Assembly (NCBI RefSeq): GCF_029697505.1
Contig: NZ_JARJEF010000011.1
Coordinates: 81,433 to 145,432, forward strand
Source of the DNA: Pseudophaeobacter profundi
GTDB lineage: Bacteria > Pseudomonadota > Alphaproteobacteria > Rhodobacterales > Rhodobacteraceae
DNA length: 64,000 nucleotides
Reading direction: 5' to 3'
Shown: in pieces, positions 33,436 through 43,635 of the stretch
Position numbering within the stretch: the stretch's first letter is position 1
How the letters are laid out: each line of letters starts with the position of its first letter
Translations under genes and position numbers: made by a program
The notes under the pieces: model-generated
What the model saw: only the letters and a program-made list of their open reading frames with translations
The model's database searches: none
Told to the model about the DNA's origin: nothing

Positions 33436-35295
33436 ATGACCCTTGCGAATATTCAAAAAGGGCTTGCCATATTGGTAGGAGCCTTCGTTTTCTACACAGC
33501 GGCAAGCGGTCCGTTCGAAGGGCTGATCCAGCGCGCGCTTTTCCTCGCGTTGGTGTCCTCTTTGGGTTTCGCGCTTTACCCGTTGGGCGCTGGTACCCGC
33601 TGGCGTCCGATTGGTGTGGCAATTGATCTTGCGCTTTGCAGCCTTGTGCTGATCGCTTGTGGTTATGTCGTTTGGAACTACGACGAAATAATGACCTCGC
33701 TGCCCTGGGCCACAACCATAGACAAAGCGCTGACTGCAGGGCTTGTGCTGGCGGTGCTGGAGCTTGGGCGGCGCACCGTGGGACTGATCTTTCCGGTCCT
33801 CGTTCTGGTGGGGCTGGGCTATGCTCTGTTTGGCAATTTGCTGCCTGGTGCCCTGCGTCATCGCGGTTTTGATACGGCCTTTGTGACCGAGACGATCTTT
33901 CTTGGGGATCTTGGGATCTGGGGCATGTTGACGGGGGTGGCAGCAACGGTCATCGCCGCCTTCGTCCTGTTCGGGGCGCTTTTGCTGCATACCGGGGGTG
34001 GGCAGGCCTTCATGGATCTTGCCATGCGCCTTGGCGGCCGTCAGCCCGGTGGGGCGGCCAAGATCGCAACCATTGCAAGTGGCCTGTTCGGGATGATCTC
34101 TGGCTCGGCGGTGGCAAATGTCGCGACCACGGGCAACTTTACCATTCCGATGATGATCCGGCTTGGCTATCCGCGGCCCTTCGCAGCCGCAGTAGAGGCC
34201 GTGGCGTCGACAGGGGGGCAGATCGCGCCGCCAATCATGGGGGCTGCGGCCTTCGTCATGGCGGAAATTCTGGGCCTTCCCTACACCACAATTATACTTG
34301 GGGCGATCATTCCGGCTGTCCTGTTCTATGCCTCGGTCTTTGTTACCGTGCATTTTGTCGCCCTGCGCCGTGGCCTTGCGGTTGTGCCCGAAGACGAGCT
34401 GCCTGCCTGGGCCACCATCCTGTCGCCGCGTCGCGTGGCACCGATCCTTTGTGCGCTGGGTGGGCTTGGCATTGGTATCTGGCTTGGCCGGTCGATTGCC
34501 ACCGCCGCGTTTTATGGTGTCATTGGGCTGTTGATCGCATTCATTGCAACCGAAGCGGGCCGCCTGTCCCCGCGTGCGATGATCGGCAAGGTCATCAACG
34601 GGTTGGAAGACGCCGGAAAAGGCATGGTCATCATCGGCGTGCTCTTGGCGGGTGCGCAGGTGCTGGTGTCGATGATCAACCTGACGGGCATCGGCGTGAC
34701 CCTGTCATCCCTGATCGTGTCGATGGCGGGCGACAGCGTGCCGATGGTTGCGGTAATCGTGGGTTTTGTCTGCCTGATCATGGGCATGGGCCTGCCGACC
34801 ACCGCCGCCTATGTTCTGGTTGCAGCCGTGCTGGCACCCGCCATGACAGCCGTGGGTGTTGACCCCTTGGCGGCCCATCTCTTTGTGTTCTATTTCGCCA
34901 CGATTTCCGTCATCACGCCCCCTGTCTGTGTGGCAGTCTTTGTTGGGGCTGGCATCGCAAACACCAACTGGCTCCCGGCTGCGGGGCACGCTGTGCGCCT
35001 TGGCGCGGTGACCTATCTTGTGCCCTTCCTGCTGCTGCTCTTTCCGGGCATGTTGTTTCAAGGCGGCCCGACCGCGATAGCGGAAGCGATCCTGGCGGGG
35101 GCAGTGCTGGTGCTTGCGGTGCCGACGCTGCTGACAGGATCGCCGCTTGTCGGAAACCGGCTGATCGATACGGCTTTGCTTCTTGTTGTGATTGCCCTGG
35201 CAATCTGGCCCCATCCAATCACCCCTGTCATTGCCCTTGCCGTATATTTCGGCGCCCGCAGGCTGGGCCAAAGGCACAAGGAGGTCTTGGCATGA
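33436..35295 (+). CDS. TRAP transporter permease, fused small and large subunits
   Basis: A 619-residue inner-membrane protein with many hydrophobic segments, the DctQ-DctM fusion that works with TAXI binding proteins. The N-terminal part (about 1-130) corresponds to the small subunit, and the rest to the large subunit with FGMISGSAVANVATTGNFTIPMM, VASTGGQIAPPIMGAAAFVMA and IMGMGLPTTAAYVLVAAVLAP, all family signatures. It uses an ion gradient, not ATP, for uptake. It starts one base after the binding-protein stop, and its stop overlaps the AtuA start (ATGA). Confidence 0.95.
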   Translation: MTLANIQKGLAILVGAFVFYTAASGPFEGLIQRALFLALVSSLGFALYPLGAGTRWRPIGVAIDLALCSLVLIACGYVVWNYDEIMTSLPWATTIDKALTAGLVLAVLELGRRTVGLIFPVLVLVGLGYALFGNLLPGALRHRGFDTAFVTETIFLGDLGIWGMLTGVAATVIAAFVLFGALLLHTGGGQAFMDLAMRLGGRQPGGAAKIATIASGLFGMISGSAVANVATTGNFTIPMMIRLGYPRPFAAAVEAVASTGGQIAPPIMGAAAFVMAEILGLPYTTIILGAIIPAVLFYASVFVTVHFVALRRGLAVVPEDELPAWATILSPRRVAPILCALGGLGIGIWLGRSIATAAFYGVIGLLIAFIATEAGRLSPRAMIGKVINGLEDAGKGMVIIGVLLAGAQVLVSMINLTGIGVTLSSLIVSMAGDSVPMVAVIVGFVCLIMGMGLPTTAAYVLVAAVLAPAMTAVGVDPLAAHLFVFYFATISVITPPVCVAVFVGAGIANTNWLPAAGHAVRLGAVTYLVPFLLLLFPGMLFQGGPTAIAEAILAGAVLVLAVPTLLTGSPLVGNRLIDTALLLVVIALAIWPHPITPVIALAVYFGARRLGQRHKEVLA

Positions 35296-36590
35296 AACCC
35301 TTCAGAATTGGCTGTGGCGCGGGATTTCAAGGGGACCGGATCGAACCGGCCGCCGATCTTGCAAATCGCGGGGCGCTGGATGTTCTGGTCTTTGAATGTC
35401 TGGCCGAACGCACCATCGCACTGGCGCAAAAGGCGCGGCTTGACGATCCTGACGCGGGCTATGATCCGCTGCTTGAACGTCGCCTGCGCGCAACCCTGCC
35501 GGGCTGTGCAAGACACGGCACCAAGATTATCACGAACATGGGTGCGGCCAATCCGGGCGCCGCAGCGAAAAAAGCGCGCGCCATTGTGGCCGATCTTGGG
35601 CTGTCACTGAAAGTTGCGATGGTGACGGGGGACGATGTCTCTGATCAGATCGCAGATTTCATCCTTGACGAAACCAAGCAACCCGCCTCGGCGCTGGGGC
35701 AACGCATGGTTTCGGCAAATGCCTATATCGGCATTTCCGGCATTGTCGCGGCGCTGGAGCAGGGGGCTGACATTGTTATATGCGGGCGTGCGTCTGATCC
35801 TGCACTGTTCCTGGCGCCTTTGGTGCATCACTTTGGCTGGGCGATGGACGATTACCAAAAGCTTGGGCGCGGTACATTGATTGGCCACCTGCTTGAATGT
35901 TCGGCGCAGATTACCGGCGGGTATTTTGCGGATCCGGGCGTCAAGGATGTACCAGACCTTGCCAATATCGGCTTTCCCTTGGCCGAGGTAACAGCAGATG
36001 GCAACGCAGTTGTAACCAAGCTTGCGAATACCGGCGGGATTGTCACCCCGGCCACCTGTACTGAACAGCTGCTTTATGAAATCCATGATCCGGCGCGCTA
36101 TCTGCAGCCGGATGTCGTGGCGGATTTCTCGAAAGTGACCTTCGAAGCCGTTGGCAAGGATCGCGTGGCGGTACGCGGTGCAACGGGCCAGCCCCCGACC
36201 GGGCAGCTCAAGGTTTCGGTTGCCTACCGGGATGGCTGGCAAGGCGAGGGGCAAATTTCGTACATGGGAAGCAATGCCCGCGCCCGCGCCGATCTGGCGA
36301 GGTTCATTCTGGATCAGCGCCTGACCGCATCGGACATCGACGAACGCCTTGGCCACCTGATCGGCAGCGAAGAAGACATGCGCCTGCGCTATACCGCGCG
36401 CTGCACCAGTGCCGCCACCGCCCGTTCGATCGGCGAAGAGGTGGAATCGCTCTACCTATGCGGCCCGGCAGCAGGGGGGGGCGTTTCGAAATCAGTGCGG
36501 GAAATCATCGCCATTGCCTCGACATTGATGCCTTCGCATCGTGTTCAATTGCGCGCTGATATCTTGGGAGTGAACCATGAAGCTGCATGA
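35292..36590 (+). CDS. AtuA family protein (DUF1446)
   Basis: A 432-residue protein of the AtuA/DUF1446 family, named after acyclic terpene utilisation in Pseudomonas. Hallmarks are IGCGAGFQGDRIEPAADLAN at the N terminus, VFECLAERTIALAQ, TNMGAANPGAAAKKA, VICGRASDPALFLAPL and ECSAQITGGYFADPG. The biochemical activity of the family is unknown. Here it is coupled to a TRAP transporter and the small AtuA-related gene. The other terpene genes (geranyl-CoA carboxylase and partners) are absent, so the substrate is probably an organic acid, not a terpene. Confidence 0.9.
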   Translation: MKPFRIGCGAGFQGDRIEPAADLANRGALDVLVFECLAERTIALAQKARLDDPDAGYDPLLERRLRATLPGCARHGTKIITNMGAANPGAAAKKARAIVADLGLSLKVAMVTGDDVSDQIADFILDETKQPASALGQRMVSANAYIGISGIVAALEQGADIVICGRASDPALFLAPLVHHFGWAMDDYQKLGRGTLIGHLLECSAQITGGYFADPGVKDVPDLANIGFPLAEVTADGNAVVTKLANTGGIVTPATCTEQLLYEIHDPARYLQPDVVADFSKVTFEAVGKDRVAVRGATGQPPTGQLKVSVAYRDGWQGEGQISYMGSNARARADLARFILDQRLTASDIDERLGHLIGSEEDMRLRYTARCTSAATARSIGEEVESLYLCGPAAGGGVSKSVREIIAIASTLMPSHRVQLRADILGVNHEAA

Positions 36591-36888
36591 ACTTGCGCAC
36601 GGCCGAACCGGGGATAAAGGGGATACCTCCAATATATCCATTATCGCCTACCGCGCAGAGGATTTTGATCGTTTGCTTGCCGAGATTTCAGCCGAACGTG
36701 TCGCCGCCTATCTCAATCAGCCGACCAGCGCAGTGTCACGCTATGTGTTGCCGCAGCTTTGCGCCATGAATTTTGTCCTTAAAGGTGCCCTGAAAGGCGG
36801 GGTCACAAGATCCCTGGCACTGGATGCGCATGGCAAATGTCTCTCTTCGGTGCTGCTTGAAATGTCGTTGACCTCTGACAGCGCGTAA
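36577..36888 (+). CDS. AtuA-related small protein
   Basis: A 103-residue protein matching the short C-terminal partner of AtuA that is fused to AtuA in some bacteria. Conserved features: LAHGRTGDKGDTSNISIIAY at residues 5-24 (nucleotide-loop-like GRTGDKGD) and NFVLKGALKGGVTRSLALDAHGK near the C terminus. It overlaps the atuA-like gene by 14 bases, implying translational coupling and a complex. It is the last gene of the TRAP-AtuA operon, followed by a hairpin. Confidence 0.88.
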   Translation: MKLHELAHGRTGDKGDTSNISIIAYRAEDFDRLLAEISAERVAAYLNQPTSAVSRYVLPQLCAMNFVLKGALKGGVTRSLALDAHGKCLSSVLLEMSLTSDSA

Positions 36889-36891
36889 GCA

Positions 36892-36920
36892 CCCGCGCCC
36901 CCTCACCCTGGGGGCACGGG
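36892..36920. terminator. Hairpin between convergent genes
   Basis: CCCGCGCCCCC pairs with GGGGGCACGGG (one internal mismatch) around a 7-base loop, just after the AtuA-related stop and before the stop of the convergent LysR gene. It can serve as a bidirectional terminator, although T tracts are weak. Confidence 0.55.
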
Positions 36921-36940
36921 CTGTCCTGAGTTGCCCGGGC

Positions 36941-37864
36941 CTAGATTCTGCGGAATGTTTCCTGGATGACCTGTTCGGCCACGGGGGAAAGCTGGCGGTC
37001 TTGCTGGACGATCACAAAAAACGGCGAGACCAGAATATCTTCGACGAGATCCAGCCGCGTGACATTGACGTCCAGCCCAGAGCCGGTCAGCAGCTCTGCG
37101 ACCTCGTAGGATTGCGGCGCGATGGCGGTTGACCCCTGCAAGAGCGCCAGCGCCACAAGCAGGGATGACGTGTTGGTGACCTGGGTCGGCCGCTTGACGC
37201 GATTGGCGTAGAAGGCCGCCTCAACCGCTGCGCGGATTGGTGTGCCACGGTCTTGAATGACCCATTCGAAATCGGCCAGATCGCGCAGGCGGAGCGCCTT
37301 GCGCCCGGCCAGGGGGTGGTCGCGGCAGACCAGCATGGAGACCACCTCGTTGCGGGCAGGATGAATGCGGTAGTGGTGGCCGCTGTCGTCGGGCGGAGGC
37401 CGGGCGATGATGAAATCGAAATTGCCCTCGTCCAGCCCGCGCAGCAAGGTGGCTGAGGGCGCGACCTCGACGGTGAATTCTATCTCTGGGGCCAGTTCAC
37501 GGATGGCGCGGATCACTGGAACGACCATGCCCACCGCTGGGCCCGTCACCGTGCCGATGCGTACTGATCCCGTGCGGCCGTCGGTGACGTGTTGCACATC
37601 GGTTTCCAGCCTGTCGAAACTCTGGAGGATCTGCCGGGCGTGGCGCACAACAGTTTCGCCGATCGCGGTTGTTGCCATGCCTTTGGCGTGGCGGGTGAAC
37701 AGTGGCGCGCCGACAAGGGTTTCGATTTCAGAGAGCATTCGCGATGCCGCAGGTTGCGATATTGCGATTTCTTCGGCGGCGGATTGAAGCTTGCCTGTCT
37801 CTGCGACCCGCAGGATCAGGCGCAGATGAGAGGTCTTGAGACGGCGTGCAATCGACATGAGCAT
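36941..37864 (-). CDS. LysR family regulator, GbpR-like
   Basis: A 307-residue LysR-type regulator with an N-terminal HTH (LRLILRVAETGKLQSAAEEI, then ISQPAASRMLSEIETLVGAPLF) and a co-inducer domain (SVRIGTVTGPAVGMVVPVI). It is divergent from chvE, as is the galactose-binding-protein regulator GbpR in Agrobacterium, which controls chvE. By position and family it probably activates the ChvE-GguAB/aldose island in response to arabinose or galactose. Two close ATGs (37864 and 37858) can start it. CATA-N10-TATG (37862-37879) overlaps the first. Confidence 0.9.
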   Translation of the reverse strand: MLMSIARRLKTSHLRLILRVAETGKLQSAAEEIAISQPAASRMLSEIETLVGAPLFTRHAKGMATTAIGETVVRHARQILQSFDRLETDVQHVTDGRTGSVRIGTVTGPAVGMVVPVIRAIRELAPEIEFTVEVAPSATLLRGLDEGNFDFIIARPPPDDSGHHYRIHPARNEVVSMLVCRDHPLAGRKALRLRDLADFEWVIQDRGTPIRAAVEAAFYANRVKRPTQVTNTSSLLVALALLQGSTAIAPQSYEVAELLTGSGLDVNVTRLDLVEDILVSPFFVIVQQDRQLSPVAEQVIQETFRRI

Positions 37865-37899
37865 ATCACCTTTGGTATGATCTGGGCGAATATTAGAAT

Positions 37900-37915
37900 T
37901 TTACTGTTATGTAAA
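37900..37915. promoter_or_regulatory. Inverted repeat in the regulator-chvE gap
   Basis: TTTAC-TGTTAT-GTAAA is a perfect inverted repeat located 36 bases from the LysR gene start and 90 bases from chvE. It is a candidate operator for the GbpR-like regulator. Confidence 0.45.
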
Positions 37916-38004
37916 CCTGCCTTACCCATGCGGCGAGCCTAATCGCTCGGAATGAGGAAACGCGCGATAGATATATAAATGACCGCGCATTTTGGGAGGA
38001 AACC

Positions 38005-39057
38005 ATGAAACTCACCCGCCTGCTTATCACAGCGGCGGCGTCGGCACTCGTGTCGACTGCTGCCTTCGCTGAAGGAACCGTTGGTATCGCAATGCCGACC
38101 AAATCGTCTGCGCGGTGGATCTCGGACGGCAATTCGATGGTGGAACAGTTCGAAGCTGCTGGCTATGGCACCATCTTGCAATATGCCGAGGATGACATCC
38201 CCAACCAGCTGGCCCAGATTGAAAACATGATCACCAACGGCGTTGATGTTCTGGTGGTTGCCGCAATCGACGGTACAACGCTTTCGAACGCGCTGGAAAA
38301 CGCCCATTTCGCCGATATCAACGTCATCGCCTATGACCGGCTGATCCGCGACAGTGAATATGTTGACTACTACGCCACCTTCGACAATTTCAAAGTTGGC
38401 GTTCAGCAGGCGACATCGCTGGTTGACGGGCTGAAAGACCGCTTTGGCGATGGCCCCTATAATGTCGAGCTGTTTGGTGGTTCGCCCGACGATAACAACG
38501 CCTATTTCTTTTACAATGGCGCGATGTCGGTCCTGCAGCCGCTGATCGACGCGGGGACCGTCAATATTGTGTCCGGCCAGATGGGTATGGAAACCGTCGG
38601 CACCCTGCGCTGGGATGGCGCGGTGGCGCAGGCCCGCATGGATAATCTCCTCTCGGCCCATTACACCGAAGCCCAGGTGCATGGTGTCCTCGCCCCCTAT
38701 GATGGCCTGTCGATTGGGATCATCTCGTCGCTCAAGGGGGTGGGCTATGGTTCGGATGATCTGAAAATGCCGATCATCACCGGCCAGGATGCTGAACTGC
38801 GCTCGGTCAAGTCGATGCTGGCAGGCGAGCAATATTCGACCGTTTTCAAAGACACGCGTGAGCTTGCCCGGGTGACTGTGGGCATGGTTGATGCGCTGCT
38901 CAAAGGTGGCGAGCCTGAGATCAATGACACCAAGACCTATGACAATGGCGTCAAGATCATCCCAAGCTACCTGCTGGAGCCGGTCTCTGTCGACATGTCG
39001 AACTGGGAAGAGGTGATCATCGGGTCCGGTTACTACACGATGGATGAAGTCCAGTAA
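38005..39057 (+). CDS. chvE: Multiple-monosaccharide ABC transporter substrate-binding protein
   Basis: A 350-residue periplasmic sugar-binding protein of the ChvE type. The signal peptide [22 protein letters not shown] is cut before [16 protein letters not shown]. The two-lobe fold is seen in [46 protein letters not shown] and [20 protein letters not shown]. ChvE binds L-arabinose, D-galactose, D-glucose, D-xylose and acidic sugars, which fits the downstream arabinose/galactose pathway. It opens the operon with gguA and gguB and has a GGGAGG site upstream. Confidence 0.95.
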   Translation: MKLTRLLITAAASALVSTAAFAEGTVGIAMPTKSSARWISDGNSMVEQFEAAGYGTILQYAEDDIPNQLAQIENMITNGVDVLVVAAIDGTTLSNALENAHFADINVIAYDRLIRDSEYVDYYATFDNFKVGVQQATSLVDGLKDRFGDGPYNVELFGGSPDDNNAYFFYNGAMSVLQPLIDAGTVNIVSGQMGMETVGTLRWDGAVAQARMDNLLSAHYTEAQVHGVLAPYDGLSIGIISSLKGVGYGSDDLKMPIITGQDAELRSVKSMLAGEQYSTVFKDTRELARVTVGMVDALLKGGEPEINDTKTYDNGVKIIPSYLLEPVSVDMSNWEEVIIGSGYYTMDEVQ

Positions 39058-39123
39058 CCTGGTTTCCCTTTGGCTCTGTCCGCTTGCGGGCGGGCAGGGC
39101 TTTTCAATCATGGAGGTAGGGCT

Positions 39124-40644
39124 ATGAACGCGCTACTCGAGATGCGCTCGATCACCAAGGAATTTCCAGGGGTCAAGGCGCTCGATTCGGTGAACCTGGC
39201 CGTAAAACAGGGCGAAATTCATGCACTCGTCGGGGAAAACGGCGCTGGCAAATCTACATTGATGAAGGTGCTATCCGGTGTTTATGCGGCGGGAAGCTAT
39301 GAGGGCGAAATTCACTATGACGGCGCGCTGGCCGAATTTTCCGGCATCTCGGATTCCGAAGCGCGTGGCATTATCATCATTCACCAGGAACTGGCTCTGG
39401 TGCCGCTGCTGTCGATTGCCGAAAATCTCTTTCTTGGCAATGAACACGCGGTTGGTGGCATTGTCGACTGGCGTGAAACCAATCGCCGCACCGAAGAGCT
39501 TCTGCGCAAGGTCGGGCTGTCAGAACCGCCCAGCGCGCTGGTTGATGCGCTGGGCGTGGGCAAACAGCAGTTGGTCGAGATTGCCAAGGCGCTGTCGAAA
39601 GAAGTTCGCCTGCTGATCCTCGACGAACCCACTGCCGCGCTCTCGGAAAGTGATAGCCAGGCGCTGCTGGATCTGATGCTTGAATTGAAAGAACAGGGCG
39701 TCACCCAGATCATCATCAGCCACAAGCTGAATGAGGTGCGCCGCGTGGCCGATACCGTGACCGTTATTCGCGATGGCACCAGCGTTTCTATCATGGAGGC
39801 CGAAAAGGGCGAAATCACCGAAGACCGCATCGTGCGTGACATGGTGGGCCGTGACATGGCCGACCGCTACCCTGGGCGCGCCCGCCGGGCGGGTGAAACG
39901 CTGATGGAGGTCAAAGGCTGGAACGTCTGGCACCCGCAGCATAGCGAGCGGCAGATGATCAATGACGTCAATCTGGCGGTGCGCGCCGGCGAAGTCGTCG
40001 GTATTGCCGGGCTGATGGGGGCCGGGCGCACTGAACTGGCGATGAGCATCTTTGGCCAGTCCTACGGTCGCAACATATCCGGCAGCGTCGAAATGAAGGG
40101 CACCCCGGTTGATGTGAGCTCGGTCTCCAAGGCGATCAAGGCCGGGTTGGCCTATGTCACCGAAGATCGCAAATCGCTGGGTCTGGTTCTTGATGAAACC
40201 ATTCAGCGCAACATCACCTTGGCCAATCTGCCTGAGGTATCGCGCAACATGGTCCTGAACGAAGCCCGCGAAACGCAGGTGGCAGAAGACTACCGGTCGG
40301 CGCTGAACATTCGAACCCCCAGCGTGTTTCAGAAGGTTATGAACCTGTCAGGCGGCAACCAGCAAAAAGTTGTGCTGTCCAAGTGGTTGTTTGCGCAGCC
40401 CGAGGTACTGATCCTGGACGAACCAACCCGCGGCATTGATGTCGGGGCCAAATTTGAAATTTACGGCATCATCAACGACCTTTCGGCCCAGGGCAAAGGA
40501 GTCGTGATGATTTCCTCCGAGATGCCCGAACTTCTGGGCATGTGTGACCGTATCTACGTAATGAACGAAGGCTCCTTCGTCGGCGAACTCTCAGCCGAAG
40601 ACGCCAGCCAAGAGCGCATCATGTCGCTCATCGTGACCGAATAG
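39124..40644 (+). CDS. gguA: Multiple-monosaccharide ABC transporter ATP-binding protein
   Basis: A 506-residue tandem ABC ATPase (GguA/MmsA, XylG/AraG-like). The first domain has [38 protein letters not shown] and [15 protein letters not shown]. The second has [19 protein letters not shown] (degenerate Walker A, usual in sugar ATPases), [15 protein letters not shown] and [17 protein letters not shown] 39124 is chosen (GGAGG upstream); the frame before it is spacer. It energises uptake of sugars delivered by ChvE, with GguB as the membrane channel 11 bases downstream. Confidence 0.96.
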   Translation: MNALLEMRSITKEFPGVKALDSVNLAVKQGEIHALVGENGAGKSTLMKVLSGVYAAGSYEGEIHYDGALAEFSGISDSEARGIIIIHQELALVPLLSIAENLFLGNEHAVGGIVDWRETNRRTEELLRKVGLSEPPSALVDALGVGKQQLVEIAKALSKEVRLLILDEPTAALSESDSQALLDLMLELKEQGVTQIIISHKLNEVRRVADTVTVIRDGTSVSIMEAEKGEITEDRIVRDMVGRDMADRYPGRARRAGETLMEVKGWNVWHPQHSERQMINDVNLAVRAGEVVGIAGLMGAGRTELAMSIFGQSYGRNISGSVEMKGTPVDVSSVSKAIKAGLAYVTEDRKSLGLVLDETIQRNITLANLPEVSRNMVLNEARETQVAEDYRSALNIRTPSVFQKVMNLSGGNQQKVVLSKWLFAQPEVLILDEPTRGIDVGAKFEIYGIINDLSAQGKGVVMISSEMPELLGMCDRIYVMNEGSFVGELSAEDASQERIMSLIVTE

Positions 40645-40655
40645 GAGACAGCAAA

Positions 40656-41891
40656 ATGGAACTTGCAGAAGGCACCGCAGGGGCCCCCAAGAAACTGGGG
40701 ATCAAGGAATACCTCGTGCGGCATATGCGTGAATACGGTCTCTTGTTTGCCCTGATCGCGATCATGGCGTTTTTCCAGATCGTCACCAATGGCACGCTGT
40801 TGAAGCCGGTGAACGTGACCAATCTGCTGTTGCAGAACAGCTATATCATCATCATGGCGCTGGGGATGCTGATCGTCATTGTCAGCGGCAATATTGACCT
40901 GTCGGTGGGCTCTGTCATGGGGTTTGTCGGGGCGCTGGCCGCCGTGATGATCGTCGAATGGGAACTCTCTACCGGGGTCACCATGGTGACCTGCCTTGTG
41001 GCGGGCGGCCTGATTGGTGCGGCGCAGGGCTATTGGATCGCCTATTGGAAGATCCCCTCCTTCATCGTCACGCTGGCGGGGATGCTGGTGTTTCGCGGCC
41101 TGTCGCTCTGGCTGCTGGAAGGCCAATCCCTGGGCCCGTTCCCGCGTGAATTCCAGATGATATCAAACGGATTTGTGCCGGATATCTTCCCATCATGGCT
41201 GTCCTCGGGGCTGGCGGGTCTGCTGGATGCCAAGCGGGTGAATGTGCTGTCGCTTTCGACGGGGCTGGTCGCGGCAGGGCTGATCACCTGGATGGGCATG
41301 AAGTCACGCGCCCAGAACCGCGCCTATGGCATGGAGGTAGAGCCAAGTGCCTTCTTCTATGCGCGGATCGGGATCACCTCGCTGGCGCTGATCTTCATTT
41401 TCTACAAGCTGTCGACGTTTCGCGGTCTGCCCAATGTGCTTTTGACCATGGGTGTGCTGACCCTCATCTATGCCTTCTTCACAGAGCGTACCGTCACCGG
41501 CCGTCGCATCTATGCCCTGGGTGGCAACGAAAAGGCCGCCAAGCTGTCGGGCATCAAGACCGAGCGTCTGACCTTTCTGGCCTTTGCCAACATGGGGGTT
41601 CTGGCCGCAGCGGCGGGCATGGTCTTTGCCGCACGGCTGAACTCGGCCACGCCCAAAGCAGGCTTTGCGCTTGAACTGGATGTGATCGCGGCTGTCTTCA
41701 TTGGTGGTGCCTCTATGTCGGGCGGTGTCGGCAAGATCGTCGGCGCGGTTGTCGGGGCCTTCCTTATGGGCGTGCTGAACAACGGCATGTCGATCCTTGG
41801 CATTGGCATCGACTACCAGCAGGTGATCAAGGGGCTGGTGCTGCTGGCTGCCGTGATCTTCGATGTTTACAACAAATCAAAGCAGGCCTGA
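40656..41891 (+). CDS. gguB: Multiple-monosaccharide ABC transporter permease
   Basis: A 411-residue inner-membrane permease (GguB/MmsB, XylH-like) with about ten hydrophobic segments. The family signatures are MALGMLIVIVSGNIDLSVGSV, IPSFIVTLAGMLVFRGLSLW, GRRIYALGGNEKAAKLSGI and IGGASMSGGVGKIVGAVVGA. It forms the channel for ChvE-bound sugars. The stop lies one base before the ATG of the dehydratase gene, so uptake and catabolism are in one transcript. Confidence 0.96.
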   Translation: MELAEGTAGAPKKLGIKEYLVRHMREYGLLFALIAIMAFFQIVTNGTLLKPVNVTNLLLQNSYIIIMALGMLIVIVSGNIDLSVGSVMGFVGALAAVMIVEWELSTGVTMVTCLVAGGLIGAAQGYWIAYWKIPSFIVTLAGMLVFRGLSLWLLEGQSLGPFPREFQMISNGFVPDIFPSWLSSGLAGLLDAKRVNVLSLSTGLVAAGLITWMGMKSRAQNRAYGMEVEPSAFFYARIGITSLALIFIFYKLSTFRGLPNVLLTMGVLTLIYAFFTERTVTGRRIYALGGNEKAAKLSGIKTERLTFLAFANMGVLAAAAGMVFAARLNSATPKAGFALELDVIAAVFIGGASMSGGVGKIVGAVVGAFLMGVLNNGMSILGIGIDYQQVIKGLVLLAAVIFDVYNKSKQA

Positions 41892-41892
41892 T

Positions 41893-43635
41893 ATGACATT
41901 CAAACCCGCAAAATGGCCCCGCAAGCTGCGCTCTGCCGAATGGTACAGTGGCAGCACCAAGGATGTGATCTACCATCGCGGCTGGATGAAGAACCAGGGC
42001 TATCCGGACGATCTGTTTGATGGTCGCCCCGTGATCGGCATCCTGAACACCTGGTCGGACATGACGCCCTGCAACGGCCACCTGCGCGAACTGGCTGAAA
42101 AGGTGAAGGCCGGCATCTGGGAGGCCGGGGGCTTTCCGCTGGAGGTGCCTGTCTTCTCGGCCTCGGAAAACACGTTTCGCCCTACGGCGATGATGTTTCG
42201 CAACCTTGCGGCGTTGTCGATCGAAGAACAGATCCGTGGGCAGCCGATGGATGGCTGCGTGCTTATGGTCGGCTGTGACAAGACCACACCCTCGCTGCTG
42301 ATGGCTGCGGCGTCCTGCGATCTGCCCTCTATCGTGGTGACGGGTGGGCCGATGCTGAACGGCTGGTTCCAGGGTGAACGTGTAGGCGCAGGCACCCATC
42401 TGTGGCGCTTTTCCGAGGCGGTCAAAGCCGGGGAAATGACGCAGGAGGAATTCCTGTCAGCAGAGTCTGCGGTGACCCGTTCTTCCGGCACCTGCAACAC
42501 CATGGGCACAGCCTCCTCTATGGCGTCTATGGCCGAAGCGCTGGGCATGGCCCTGTCCGGGAATGCCGCGATCCCGGCTGTCGACAGCCGCCGCCGCGTG
42601 ATGGCGCAGCTTTCGGGGCGGCGCATCGTGCAGATGGTCAAAGACGATCTCAAACCCTCTGACGTGCTGACCCGCGCGGCCTTTGAAAACGCCATCCGCT
42701 GCAACGGCGCGGTGGGGGGGTCAACCAATACGGTGGTGCATATGCTGGCCATCGCCGGCCGTGTCGGCATCGACATCACCTTGGACGATTGGGACCGCTG
42801 CGGCCGTGACATTGCCACCATCCTGAACCTGCAGCCTTCGGGAAAATACCTGATGGAAGAGTTCTTCTATGCCGGTGGCCTTCCGGTTGTTCTGAAACGG
42901 CTGGCCGAGGCCGGGAAGCTGCATAAGGACGCGCTGACCGTTTCGGGGGAAACCGTCTGGGATGAAATCAAGGACGCGGTCAACGGGAACGAGGACGTGA
43001 TCCTGCCCATTGACAAACCGCTGACGGAGAAAGGCGGTATTGCCGTTCTCAAGGGTAATCTTGCCCCGAAGGGCGCGATCCTGAAACCTTCGGCGGCCTC
43101 TGCCCACTTGATGCAGCATCGCGGTCGGGCAGTCGTTTTTGAAGATATCGACGACTACAAGGCCAAGATCAACGATGATGCGCTGGATATCGACGAGACC
43201 TGCATCATGGTGCTGAAGAACTGCGGCCCAAAGGGCTATCCCGGCATGGCCGAGGTGGGCAACATGGGGCTTCCCCCCAAGGTGCTGAAGAAGGGGATCA
43301 CTGATATGATCCGCATTTCGGATGCGCGCATGTCCGGCACCGCCTATGGCACCGTGATCCTGCACACCTCGCCCGAGGCGGCGGCTGGTGGCCCGCTGGC
43401 GGTGGTACAGAGCGGTGACATGATCGAGGTCGATGTGGAAAACCGTCGCCTGCATCTGGATATTTCCGATGCCGAACTGGCCGAGCGCCTGTCCAATTGG
43501 CAGCCAAGCCACGAAACGGCGGCCTCCGGCTATGCCTGGCTACATCAGGCCCATGTCGAGGGTGCCGATACCGGCGCCGATCTCGACTTTCTCAAGGGGT
43601 GCCGTGGGGCGCCGGTCGGAAAGGATTCGCATTGA
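41893..43635 (+). CDS. araD: IlvD/Edd family sugar-acid dehydratase (L-arabinonate dehydratase type)
   Basis: A 580-residue Fe-S dehydratase. Iron-sulfur Cys ligands are seen in DMTPCNGHL, MVGCDKTTPS and SSGTCNTMGTASSM, and the C-terminal block has NCGPKGYPGMAEVG and SDARMSGTAYGT. Length and pattern fit L-arabonate dehydratases, which convert L-arabinonate to L-2-keto-3-deoxyarabonate and may also take D-fuconate or D-galactonate. No separate galactonate dehydratase is present, so it may serve both sugars. ATG 41893 gives TGATATG coupling with gguB. The symbol follows L-arabinonate dehydratase usage; naming varies between species. Confidence 0.92.
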   Translation: MTFKPAKWPRKLRSAEWYSGSTKDVIYHRGWMKNQGYPDDLFDGRPVIGILNTWSDMTPCNGHLRELAEKVKAGIWEAGGFPLEVPVFSASENTFRPTAMMFRNLAALSIEEQIRGQPMDGCVLMVGCDKTTPSLLMAAASCDLPSIVVTGGPMLNGWFQGERVGAGTHLWRFSEAVKAGEMTQEEFLSAESAVTRSSGTCNTMGTASSMASMAEALGMALSGNAAIPAVDSRRRVMAQLSGRRIVQMVKDDLKPSDVLTRAAFENAIRCNGAVGGSTNTVVHMLAIAGRVGIDITLDDWDRCGRDIATILNLQPSGKYLMEEFFYAGGLPVVLKRLAEAGKLHKDALTVSGETVWDEIKDAVNGNEDVILPIDKPLTEKGGIAVLKGNLAPKGAILKPSAASAHLMQHRGRAVVFEDIDDYKAKINDDALDIDETCIMVLKNCGPKGYPGMAEVGNMGLPPKVLKKGITDMIRISDARMSGTAYGTVILHTSPEAAAGGPLAVVQSGDMIEVDVENRRLHLDISDAELAERLSNWQPSHETAASGYAWLHQAHVEGADTGADLDFLKGCRGAPVGKDSH

